Of a stretch of DNA of 15,500 nt, positions 1-8,427 are shown in pieces. Positions within the stretch are counted from its first letter, which is position 1, and each line of letters starts with the position of its first letter. The stretch comes from Chromera velia. Lineage: Eukaryota; Sar; Chromeraceae. A program made the translations under genes and the position numbers. The notes under the pieces were generated by a model. That model saw only the letters and a program-made list of their open reading frames with translations. It did no database searches and was not told the DNA's origin. The DNA lies in contig JAHBMJ010001863.1 in assembly GCA_018398765.1 (NCBI GenBank), forward strand, positions 1 through 15,500. Direction: 5' to 3'.

Positions 1-29
1 TAGATGCCTCGGCCTGCAAAAGTATATAA
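1..29 (+). repeat. 29-bp direct repeat, copy 1, with TATA-like end
   Basis: The first 29 bases are repeated exactly at 2929-2957. The repeat ends in a tatataa string. Similarity stops immediately after it at both places. It could be the end of a dispersed element or a duplicated core-promoter-like sequence; nothing else identifies it. The left flank of this copy is outside the window. Confidence 0.8.
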
Positions 30-352
30 GGAACAAGGAAAGAAACAGACAATTAGAGTAGATATGTAAAGTCGTGAAAGATGAGAACAAACTTGCAGGA
101 AAACAAAACCTATACAGGAAGAACAATGTACTGACCTGAAAGTTGTGGCTTGGAGGACGGACTGGGTGTGCATGGGGACGGACCTGGACGGTTGCTCTAA
201 CCTGCAAAAAAGGCACAAATCCGTATAAATGAAAGGAGAAAGAGAGAAAACACAAAAAGCGGATTCATGTATCTCAAAGACAAACACTTAAACGAACTGT
301 TTGTTCTCTTTCACTGCCGTATAACGGGGGCAAAAGCTCAGCCTGGCATTAT
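30..352. other. No gene seen
   Basis: Purine-rich, moderately AT-rich DNA with no long open frame on either strand, no recognisable protein motif and no clear repeat. It lies between the 29-bp repeat and the foldback element. Confidence 0.5.
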
Positions 353-585
353 GGATACGCCGGGCCGGGTAGGGGGTGGTCCCGGGCCGAGGGTGTCATA
401 CATATAGAGAAGAGGCCCGGAATGATGCAATGGATGCTGGCAAGAGTGAATGGGGATGTATGAAGCCCTAAAAAGTGGACTGCCTTGCGTCTTAGAGGGT
501 ACCAGTGGTGGCTGTACCGCTCTTTCTGCCTCATCTCTTCTTTTTTTTTGCATCAACCATACCACAAGGCCTCCTCTGACCCCAT

Positions 586-633
586 CCCCCCTTAAGGTAC
601 ATTTCAGGGCTGAAGTATACCTTAAGGGGGGGG
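586..633. repeat. Nested palindrome in left foldback arm
   Basis: Inside the left arm, ccccccttaaggtac is followed about 15 bases later by its near reverse complement, gtataccttaagggggg. The arm can therefore fold into its own hairpin of about 16-18 bp. The equivalent hairpin in the right arm is at 741-784. Confidence 0.8.
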
Positions 634-740
634 TCCAAAAATTTTTTTTCGTGGTACAGAGCAGACAAACGCTTATTTTGATGCCATTAAGCGATTCCAG
701 CAACTTTTTTTTTTATACCACGAAAAAAAATTTTTGGATC

Positions 741-784
741 CCCCCCTTAAGGTACACTTCAGCCCTGAAATGTACCTTAAGGGG
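741..784. repeat. Nested palindrome in right foldback arm
   Basis: The right arm carries the same ccttaaggtac ... gtaccttaagg hairpin as 586-633. This makes four copies of the ccttaaggta motif in the element and allows alternative folds: two small hairpins or one large foldback. Confidence 0.8.
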
Positions 785-1017
785 AGACGGGGTCAGAGGG
801 GGCCTTATGGTACGGTTGATGCAAAACAAAAGAAGAGATGAGGCAGAAAGAGCAGTACAGCCGCCACCGGTACCCTTTACGACGCAAGGCAGTCCACTTT
901 ATAGGGCTTTTTACCTCCCCGTTCGCTCTAGCCAGCGTCCGTTACATCGTTCCGGGCCTCTTCTCCATGTGTATGACGCCTTCGGCCTGGGGCCCGCCCC
1001 CTACTCGGCACGACCCG

Positions 1018-1449
1018 TCCCGGCCGGCTCCACCTGGACCCCCTCTGAGTGCACACGCCCCTCCCCCCCGGGACCAACACCCTTTCACAAGCACGGAGCT
1101 CCGTCTCTCTTGTCAACATAACTTCCTGCTACTCCCTCTGCAGCCTTTCTAGGTCTGACAACCGCTTTGTGACGCCTAGTCCGGACCCTGGGCCGGACCC
1201 CGGCCCGGCTTGTCCTGGTCTGGCCATGGTGATGGCCAGCCCTGGCCCGACACGAACCCGGACTGTCCTTTTTACCCGTCGATCCCCCAGCAGCACGTGG
1301 AGCTCCCTCTCTATCCCTTCTGGCGCCCGGCCGTCCTCTCTCTCTATTGCTTTCCGTACATGTCTCTCTCACACCTCACCCGAAGCCATCAGATGTCCCC
1401 CGGTGGCACTGCCGTGCAACCCTACCCTGCACCTTACCCCTCCAAGCCC
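1018..1449. other. C-rich spacer, no gene seen
   Basis: C-rich sequence with overlapping open frames in several phases but no recognisable domain. A GC-rich patch at about 1180-1215 repeats short ccggacc/ggccggacc words. The open frames here are short and low in complexity, and I do not call a gene. Confidence 0.5.
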
Positions 1450-2700
1450 CTAGAGCGACTGACCAAAGAAACAAAAGAGGCAGCCAACTGAGCTCCAGCT
1501 TCCCAACGCATATACGAGGAAGCCTTAAAGCCTGCATCCAGACAGACAGTGTGAATAGAATGAGGGCAAAAAAGAAAAAGAGGAGTGGGTATCTCTCTGA
1601 CAGAACGTAACCGCTTGCCCAGCGTAACACAAAGAGATGTTTACGGTCAGACTCACCAAAAATCCTAGCACAAAGAGCTCTAGCTTCCCAATAGATACAC
1701 GAGAAAGCCTTAAAGCCTGCATCCAGACAGACAGTGTGAGTAGAATGAGGGCAAGAAAGAAAAAGAGGAGTGGGCATCTCTCTGACAGAACGTAACCGCT
1801 TGCCTAGCGTGACACAAAGAGACGCTTGCAGCCAGACTCACCAAAAATCCCAGCACAAAGAGCTCTAGCTCCCCAACGCATATACAAGGAAGCCTTAAAG
1901 CCTGCATCCAGACAGACAGTGTGAATAGAATGAGGGCAAGAAAGAAAAAGATGAGTGGGCATCTCTCTGACAGAACGTAACCGCTTGCCCAGCGTAACAC
2001 AAAGAGATGTTTACGGTCAGACTCACCAAAAATCCTAGCACAAAGAGCTCTAGCTTCCCAATAGATACACGAGAAAGCCTTAAAGCCTGCATCCAGACAG
2101 ACAGTGTGAGTAGAATGAGGGCAAGAAAGAAAAAGAGGAGTGGGCATCTCTCTGACAGAACGTAACCGCTTGCCTAGCATGACACAAAGAGACGCTTGCG
2201 GCCAGACTCACCAAAAATCCCAGCACAAAGAGCTCTAGCTCCCCAACGCATATACGAGGAAGCCTTAAAGCCTGCATCCAGACAGACAGTGTGAATAGAA
2301 TGAGGGCAAGAAAGAAAAAGAAGGATGGGCATCTCTCTGACAGAATGCAACCTCTTGCCACCCTTGGACATAGAAACTCGCAATCGCAAACTGACCAGAG
2401 AGACGACACGAAAGCAACTCTCCTTCCACACGAAGGGCACGAGGGAGCACCAAACCCTGCATCTACGCAGCCAGAATGAAAAGAAGGATGGGTGAATAGA
2501 GGAACTCGCGTGGATCATTCCCTGACATGAGTTGACCGACTGAAGCCACGTTATACCCAGAAATGCCCAACCCCCAACTGACTAAAGAAACGAGACGAAC
2601 GCAACTCTTTCTGCGCACCAGAGGCAAGCGAGAGCTCCAAACTCCTGCATCCATACCGTATGAAGAGGAAGGAAAAAGGGTAAACAGATGCATCAACCCA
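1450..2700. repeat. 185-bp tandem satellite array with diverged edges
   Basis: The landmark agccttaaag recurs at 1521, 1706, 1891, 2076 and 2261, an exact 185-bp spacing. The fifth unit diverges after about 2345. Older degenerate units continue: cctgcatc landmarks near 2456 and 2643, and actgacc/actgact landmarks near 1458, 2390 and 2577, all near multiples of 185-187. The array thus has about five recognisable central units flanked by decayed ones, the usual pattern of a satellite homogenised in the middle. Open frames across it on the minus strand repeat with the array and are not genes. Confidence 0.92.
1521..2260. repeat. 370-bp higher-order repeat (A-B dimer, two copies)
   Basis: Within the satellite core, units 1 and 3 (A type, starting 1521 and 1891) differ from each other at about 3 of 185 positions, and so do units 2 and 4 (B type, starting 1706 and 2076). 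A and B differ at many more positions, for example gatgtttacggt against gacgcttgcagc. The repeat therefore evolves as a 370-bp dimer. Confidence 0.88.
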
Positions 2701-2928
2701 GGTCTTTCTGATGTAACAATTAAAACCCCTTGCCCATACAAAGTGTTGTTTAAAAGGAGACGGCAAAGCTTAGCCCACCTCAAAAGTGTAGCCACACTAC
2801 AGCACCGGCGCACGATCCCTAGCAACAGGCCCACAACAAGTGTACTCTACAGAAAATCTGCATAGCAACGTGGAGCTATAACTGAAGGGAATGAAGCAGG
2901 ATCTTTTAATTTCTTCCTTGCTCTCTGA
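2701..2928. other. No gene seen
   Basis: This stretch may include the most decayed edge of the satellite, but periodicity is no longer clear. No coding or RNA feature is recognised. Confidence 0.45.
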
Positions 2929-2957
2929 TAGATGCCTCGGCCTGCAAAAGTATATAA
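2929..2957 (+). repeat. 29-bp direct repeat, copy 2
   Basis: Exact copy of bases 1-29, ending in tatataa, 2928 bp downstream of the first. It sits between the satellite and a GC-rich palindromic patch. Confidence 0.8.
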
Positions 2958-3425
2958 TCGGGTTTCTACTGTACAGCCAAATATTCGGATTGGGATGCGT
3001 GCGTCAGTCAATCGTGGCAGCCCGCGCGGGCTGGTTGGGGCAGGCCGCGGCACAGACGCACGTACGTACGGCGCGGCGCTGCATGCCACGCGCGGCATGC
3101 ATGCGCAGACCCGCCGGCCCGGCCTGCCACTGTGCTACAACACTTCCAACCTTCACTCTCATACACTCCGGGCTCTAATTTAAAACCTTTAAAAACAACA
3201 AAAGAATCGCTAAAGATACACTTAAACGATTTTGAATATGTTTAAACTAGTTTAAACTGTTTGTATATTTAAAAAAATTTTGGAGTCGGAATTAGTGTTG
3301 GAGTCAGTCTGGTCCCGTTTTCATATCTGCTAGGAAGTTGAGGACTGTGCAAGTGGGGTAGAGAGAGAGTTAAAGCAGAAAGGGTAGAAGACATCTTAAA
3401 GAAAAGGAGAGAGATCTTCCGGTAG
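2958..3425. other. GC-rich palindromic patch, then AT-rich DNA
   Basis: About 2990-3130 is strongly GC-rich and full of short palindromes. There is a perfect 16-bp palindrome at 3018-3033 (cagcccgcgcgggctg), a gtacgtac run near 3061-3070, and gcatgcc/ggcatgc arms near 3080-3100. About 3180-3290 is AT-rich with repeated tttaaa words. 3300-3425 is purine-rich and may be decayed 5' sequence of the retrotransposon that follows, because short Lys/Glu-rich open stretches occur in a different frame. No gene is called. Confidence 0.5.
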
Positions 3426-5687
3426 AAAAGGAAGAGATATGAGAGAGCGGAAACTAAAAAAACGAAGACACATTTACTTAATGACCCCCTCTTCCTTTGG
3501 AAAGAAAGGAGAAAGTTGTCGAAAGACGGTCTGAGACCAGGGGCAAGAGACTTCTCAAACCATTGGGCACGGGTTTTTTGGGAGGGCGAAGAATTGCTAG
3601 AGCCTGATCCGGAGCCGAAGCCCCCAAAGCAATTCATTTTCTCGTATAAGCAGGTGACTGATCGTCTGAAAGGAATAGATAGAAAGAAAGTGATAGGGCT
3701 CGATGGCATCTCTCCTCAACAACTCGACCTTTGCTTTTGTCACTCTCCCATCTCGCGCTTCTTTTTGTTTGTTTTCTTTAATTTAATGTATGCATATGCA
3801 TGTTAGCCTGATAACTGGAATTTGTTGAGAATCGTACCCGTCCCAAAAGGTCCCCCTTTGCCACAGCCGAATGACTGGCGTCCAGTCTATGTCGTTAACC
3901 CCCTTGTAAAGCTCTTTGGTCTCTTTATGGATGATAGAATCCGTCAGCAAACTCGTTTTAATGACAGACAGATCGGGTTTAGGAAAGGGGTGGGCATAAG
4001 AGAGGGGATCAGAGCAGTGGTAGGCTTGGTACAGGAATGTAGAAGAGGCAAGAAGGGGCTCTTGGGCGGATTTATCGACTTCTTAAAGGCGTTTGACTCC
4101 ATCCCTCGGCTGAGCCTTTTGGCAAAGCTGCAGGCTGAGAGAATAGAGAAGAGAGATCTGTTGATGATTGCATCAATATATAGAGGCGTGAAAGCGAGAG
4201 TCGATGGGGACTCGGCTCTATTCCCGGAGGAGGCGGGGGTTAAGTAAGGTGATGCGTTGTCCCCATTGCTTTTTTTATTATTCATTAATGACCTGCATGA
4301 TGAGATTCAGAAAGGAAAACGGGGAGATGGAAAGGAAACGGAGGGGGTTCACCTTGCTGGGGCCAGTTTGGGAAGTATAGGCTACGCTGATGATCTTGTC
4401 TTATTTGCACACTCACCAGCCGACCTCCAAGCAAAATTCGATGCCCTGGAGGGGTATTGTGGAAAGTGGGGGTTGAATGTCAATCTGAAGAAAACCAAGG
4501 TCCTGCACCTTTGTGAATACCGCGAGGACTGTAACGGCATGATTTTGTACCAAGAGAAGGAAGTAGACTGGTATGATCAGTATAAATATTTGGGTTGCCT
4601 TCTGTTTGAGGGAAAGGATTTGACTTGGTCGATTAAAGCACGCCTACGCAGTGCAGAGCGTGCAATGGGGGTGGTGATTGGTCTGGCTGCGAGTCTGTCT
4701 GAGTTGCCTCTCGGGAGAAAGATGCAGCTGCTGAAGGCATGCTGGGAGCCGGTGGCACTCTATAGCCTGGAGTGCTTTCCAATAAGACAGGGAGACTAGG
4801 AGGCGATTGACAACTTGCGGCTCCGGTTTGTTCGATGGGCGGTCCGACTTCCAGTCAGGAGTTTACGTGTACCCTCTCTTTTGTCTGTTAATTTAATGTC
4901 TGCTCGCGCACTTTTGTGTGCTCGTTTTACTTCATTCTGGATTGCACTTAGCCGTTCGTATTTCCATATTCCTCAGGCTCTTTTGAATTCATGGAAGGGA
5001 CCAGTGGGGCAGAAGCAAAGAAGAGCTGTCAATGGTCTGTTCAGATGAGCAGACCTTGACTTTTTGACGTCTCTCCCTATCCGGAGCTCAGAAAGACAGG
5101 CCCTAAACGGAAATTTGTTTGTTTCTGCCAAAATTAAGGATGCCTGGAGAATGGAATGCATGAAAAGGGGAGACAGGGAAGATAGGGGCAACTTCCCCCT
5201 GTCTGCCTCTTTATCAGGACTACAGAGAGCTCTTCCGTCTTCTTCACGTTCTTCTCTATTTCTTTTGTCTTCAAAGAATAGCCCCAAGGTACGGATGTCC
5301 TGTCTGCTGAGAAGTGCCTTATGTGAGAAGATTGAGCCACTCCTAAGGGCATTGACACTAAATCGGAAGGGTCTGACGGGGGGGGCCAACTCTCCGGGAG
5401 AGGTGTTTTGTCTGGCAGAGGGTTGTTCAAATGGAAGAAAAATTGATGATCTCTGGCACCGGCTTTCAGTATGCTCCAATTGGGTAGAAGCAAGAAATAA
5501 ACTAAACAAAGTGGTAGAAGGAAAGAAAGTGAAGCAAAGGATTCAGAGAGAAAGAATTGAGGGATCGGATGCAGCCGAAACAGAAGCGAGGAAGATGCTG
5601 CTTTTGGCTTTACAAGTCGATCCGTATGAAGCATGCAGAGCCGTTTGCGATCTTTGTTACTCACTGTGCACGCCTGTTTCTGTGTGA
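3426..5687 (+). pseudogene. LINE reverse transcriptase, broken by four in-frame stops
   Basis: A single reading frame of 754 codons runs from 3426 to the TGA at 5685-5687. It is interrupted by TAG at 3804, TAA at 4245, TAG at 4797 and TGA at 5046, but never shifts frame. Before motif A there is a GLDGIS segment (about 3700), then an IVPVPKG segment (about 3831) and an IGFRKG segment (about 3972). Motif A is FIDFLKAFDS, with the catalytic Asp at 4077-4079. Motif B (GDALSPLLF) follows the second stop, which sits where the family normally has Gln. Motif C is YADD at 4383-4394. Near the C terminus is a zinc-knuckle-like C-x4-C-x10-H-x4-C at 5409-5474. Function in life: target-primed reverse transcription. 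As it stands the product would be truncated, so the copy is presumably dead. All four stops could come from single C-to-T changes. Confidence 0.9.
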
Positions 5688-5874
5688 ACGCGACCTTTTC
5701 TTCTTTTGTTCGAGTCTTCTATTGCCACCTCTAATGTGCATGCTGCTCGTGAACTCACCAAGCGAGCACTTCAGGGGATCTCGCACTCAGCTTTATCTCT
5801 AGAGTTGAGTGATTGACGATCTCTGGCATGAACATGGGCTGCTGGGAGCACGGCTCCACTCTAGCAAAGCCAAC

Positions 5875-5894
5875 TTCATTCATTCATTCATTCA
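5875..5894 (+). repeat. (ATTC)n tail of the retrotransposon
   Basis: Four to five attc units followed by a short A run lie about 190 bp after the final stop of the reverse transcriptase frame. Short tandem 3' tails of this kind are typical of many LINE clades, so this is the likely 3' end of the insertion. Confidence 0.7.
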
Positions 5895-6694
5895 AAAAAT
5901 ATATGTTTTTTGGTTGATAAATAAAAAAAGAAAAAAAGATTGGAAACTTTCTTTTTTTTTTTTATGGAGTGCAAGGCCTAGATAGTTTTACAGGCTAAAT
6001 TACAGCTTAGTAGTAACAGTTATAGAGTAGTAGCTAATAATTTTTTTTTCTATATAAAATCCGAGATAAAATCACTAGTAAAACTAGTAGTAAAATCAGA
6101 GCTTGATGCAGAGGCTTCAAGTTAATTTAATCAATTAATTGGGTAGGCTTGCGTGCCACAGTGCGGATAACCGGGACATAATAAGTGATCGATCGTCTAT
6201 AAGTGATCGTGAGATAACATTAAATTATTCAGATAACTGACATACACGCAGGTCTAGGACTCGGGCGGTGTCCTAGCCCTACTCCGGCCCCGAACACAAT
6301 GTAATCCTGTAATCTTGTAATCCTGACATAATCGCAGATATCCGTAGACATCCGCTAGGATGTGGGGACAAAAATATGAATTATCCTAAATTTTTCAATT
6401 ATTTTTGAGTTTTTTATGAAACCCATGTCGACTCCAAGCTCCCATTCTTTTTTGTGTATTGATATTTTCCCTTTCTCGAATTTTCTTTCGAAAAGCAGCG
6501 TCGGTCCAGCGACACTTACACATCGACACAAAGGAGGAGAAAAGGGAGATCAAGACGCGCCGCCGTTTAATCAAGATGGAGAAAACTAAACAGACAGGAG
6601 GTCGATTCACCAACAAATCAGCCCGCCTCCGTCTGCACAAAAGCCCATGCGAGCTCGGACACCTCAAAGGAACACACGATTTAGGAAAGATTAT
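5895..6694. other. AT-rich intergenic DNA, no gene seen
   Basis: AT-rich sequence with A/T homopolymers at about 5930-5960 and 6040-6050. A short tandem duplication of ataagtgatcg lies at about 6180-6212, and three near-copies of taatcctg at about 6301-6327. No long convincing frame, tRNA or other RNA gene is recognised. The sequence between 6120 and 6390 may be another decayed repeat, but nothing identifies it. Confidence 0.5.
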
Positions 6695-6737
6695 CAGACA
6701 GACAGACAGACAGACAGACACACACACACACACACAC
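6695..6737. repeat. (CAGA)n then (CA)n microsatellite
   Basis: Six cagaca-type tetranucleotide units run directly into a pure CA dinucleotide run of about 18 bp. Simple compound microsatellite in intergenic DNA. Confidence 0.95.
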
Positions 6738-6803
6738 GAGTACGTACAGGTACGCACGAATTCATTGAAACTTCCCGTCCCGCCTTCGTAAAACCCCCAC
6801 AAA

Positions 6804-6804
6804 T

Positions 6805-6834
<30 letters not shown>
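6804..6834. repeat. (TTTC)n microsatellite
   Basis: Seven tandem ttc/tttc units, uninterrupted. The open frames across it are low in complexity (poly Phe-Leu-Ser or Lys-Glu-Arg) and not taken as coding. Confidence 0.95.
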
Positions 6835-6835
<1 letters not shown>

Positions 6836-6837
6836 CT

Positions 6838-7443
6838 CCTTCCATCCTTCCCTTCTCACAGATTTTCCATGCAATGAGTGCAGGAATGTAGCGATACCTC
6901 CGTTCGATCACCTTTTCTTTCTTTTTTGTTTCCGTACCCGCCCTCCTGTCTTTCTCCCACCGCCTCTAGCGCCCGCTCAAACGTCCGTCTCCCTTTCCTG
7001 TTTTTCAGAGGTCAGTCAGAAGCCCGGCGGGCGGGAAGGTAGGTAGCAACACTCTCTTCCTGTGACCACCGCGAGCGATCCTTTCCGTTATGTCTTCTTG
7101 TGCACATGCAGAGAAACAAACCTGCAGTCTCTCAGGCAGCCCCTGTTCACGACAACCTCATCCCCTCCCTCATTGGAAAGATGGACGATGAGGAAAAACC
7201 ACCACAAGAACAAAAAAGGAACGGAGGAACAGTTTGCCCCCTTTCCATTCCATTCCATTTCATTCAATCTACTCTAGTACAAGAAAGGTACTCGAAGACA
7301 GTCTGTCTGTCTGTCTGGCTCTCTGCACTACGAATACCCTTCGACATCTCTTCCGCCTCTCCCGCAATGCTTCAGCAAGAGGGGGGCAGACAGGCAGCTT
7401 TTACCATTCCTCCAAATTTTCCCCATCGCCCTCCCTTCTCTCT
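6838..7443. other. No convincing gene
   Basis: Pyrimidine-rich sequence with minor simple repeats: attcc units at about 7244-7262 and gtct units at about 7301-7318. Overlapping plus-strand frames of up to about 120 codons exist in this stretch, but none shows a recognisable domain. Confidence 0.4.
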
Positions 7444-7896
7444 TCATTCAAACGGTTGAGCTAGAGGTCTGCGTCTGTGCAGCGCCGAGCTGTCCCTTCT
7501 CGGCCCCTCTGCAGCAACAGGAACAGGGGCGGCGCCACCCATTTGACTCCCCTCCCTCTCCCTCCCAACAGATGATGATGACGATGCAGAATGCCTGTGC
7601 TCTCTGTCTCTGACGGAAGCTGACGCACCGTGTGCATGAGGAATTTGCTGGTCCTCTTCACCACCTCCATTCACATTCGTGGGGGGGAGACGAAGGGGGG
7701 CATTGACTGCTGCCTCGTTCTCCCCGTCTTCCTCTTCTGCTTCTGCTTCCTCGTCCATTCCTGCAAGTCTATGCGCTAAGCGTCGAGTGATGACGGCGAA
7801 AGAGCGACCGAAACGGAGAAGAGACAAGGACACGAGACGAAGACCCCGAAACGCCGCTGCGAGAGGCGCACCTCCCATTCCTCTCAAGGCGGCCAT
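7444..7896 (-). CDS. Candidate small protein with basic N terminus (weak)
   Basis: On the minus strand a 303-codon open frame ends at 7444. Its most gene-like start is the ATG at 7896, giving about 150 residues. The first ~45 residues are rich in Arg, Leu, Ala and Ser with no acidic residues, like a mitochondrial or plastid targeting peptide. Then comes an acidic stretch (DEEAEAEEEDGENE) and a low-complexity Ser/Arg/Pro tail. No domain is recognised. It lies about 460 bp beyond the stop of the E3 ligase gene on the same strand. Open frames in the other phases and on the opposite strand overlap it, so base composition alone could keep it open. An upstream acceptor-like tgcag near its middle also allows it to be part of a spliced gene. 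Confidence 0.22.
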   Translation of the reverse strand: MAALRGMGGAPLAAAFRGLRLVSLSLLRFGRSFAVITRRLAHRLAGMDEEAEAEEEDGENEAAVNAPLRLPPTNVNGGGEEDQQIPHAHGASASVRDREHRHSASSSSSVGREREGSQMGGAAPVPVAAEGPRRDSSALHRRRPLAQPFE

Positions 7897-8360
7897 GCAT
7901 CTCTTCCGCCTCTCTCGGCGCACAGTCGGATTGGATGCAGAAGGCAGAAATGCGAGGAAGGAAAGGGGAAAGGGGAGACTGCTGCATCTCCCCCCTGCCC
8001 TCCTTTTCCTTTTCCCCTTTCTCTTCCTTGACTCCAGCTTCCTTCTTTGTTCTTCCTCTGCAACCCGCAAACGAGAGATCAGAGAGGACAGCGCCGGTGT
8101 TGCAACTGCAGTGGAGGGAGGGAGGGGGGCAGAGATCAAATCCACGTTCTGAGACGAGCGACCACGGACACGCTTTACATTGATGCGTGTTCTGAGGAGA
8201 TGTGAAGAAAGCCGAAGAGCCTCTAATGTACCAAGGAGCCCTGAGACGACGTTTCCAGATGCCAAGGACAGACAAAAGCAGAGCAGGGTGAAGGAGAGAG
8301 GGAAGGGGGACCAGCCACAACACAAAATCAAGACGGCACAACAGTGAATCAATCAATCAA
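7897..8360 (-). other. Probable 3' UTR / intergenic DNA after the E3 gene
   Basis: This lies immediately downstream (minus strand) of the TAG stop at 8361-8363. It contains pyrimidine- and purine-rich blocks and no recognisable domain. Part is presumably the 3' UTR of the RING gene; I see no clear polyadenylation signal. Confidence 0.4.
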
Positions 8361-8427
8361 CTAACCAGGGATACCAGGGACTTCTTCAACTGCTTGAAGG
8401 CAAAGTGGGCACACACAATTTTTGCGC
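8361..8427 (-). CDS. RING ligase exon 12 (last two RING ligands, stop)
   Basis: Acceptor GGTTTGTGCAG. The split Leu codon (CT|G) is followed by RKNCVCPLC, supplying the seventh and eighth zinc ligands at the spacing a RING-H2 requires. A short tail [12 protein letters not shown] then ends at TAG. The exact fit confirms both splice sites of intron 11. Confidence 0.95.

Larger units (their letters stand above)
353..1017. repeat. Foldback (long inverted-repeat) element
   Basis: About 300 bp on the left (roughly 353-652) is the imperfect reverse complement of about 300 bp on the right (roughly 717-1017), around a spacer of about 64 bp (653-716). Shared blocks include the pyrimidine stretch ending in gcatcaacc near 541-557, the ccttaaggtac blocks and the ttttttcgtggtac block next to the spacer. 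The arms differ by scattered substitutions and small indels, so the copy is not recent. Open frames across it on both strands are shadows of the inverted repeat. It is most likely a non-autonomous foldback/MITE-like element. I could not define a target-site duplication and see no transposase. Confidence 0.8.
3426..5894 (+). mobile_element. Non-LTR (LINE-type) retrotransposon relic, 5' truncated
   Basis: The element contains a reverse transcriptase, a C-terminal Cys/His motif, a 3' untranslated stretch of about 190 bp and a short attc tandem tail followed by an A-rich run. This is the expected order for the 3' part of a LINE. No apurinic-type endonuclease domain and no first ORF are seen upstream, consistent with the 5' truncation common in LINE insertions. 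No long terminal repeats flank it. The 5' edge is set at the start of the open frame and is uncertain, and I could not identify target-site duplications. I cannot assign the clade by eye. Confidence 0.85.

Noticed and set aside
450-1121. 223-codon plus-strand open frame
   Set aside because: It runs through both arms and the spacer of the foldback element; the repeated peptide pieces are the inverted repeat read twice.
1521-2445. CRISPR-like regular repeat spacing
   Set aside because: The whole 185-bp unit is repeated, with no unique spacers, and the genome is eukaryotic.
1376-2518. Several minus-strand frames with repeated Cys/Leu/Phe-rich peptides
   Set aside because: They recur with the 185-bp satellite period and have no conserved domain; they are repeat shadows.
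4973-5664. Minus-strand frames of about 176-178 codons opposite the retrotransposon
   Set aside because: They are antisense shadows of the reverse transcriptase frame, with no domain.
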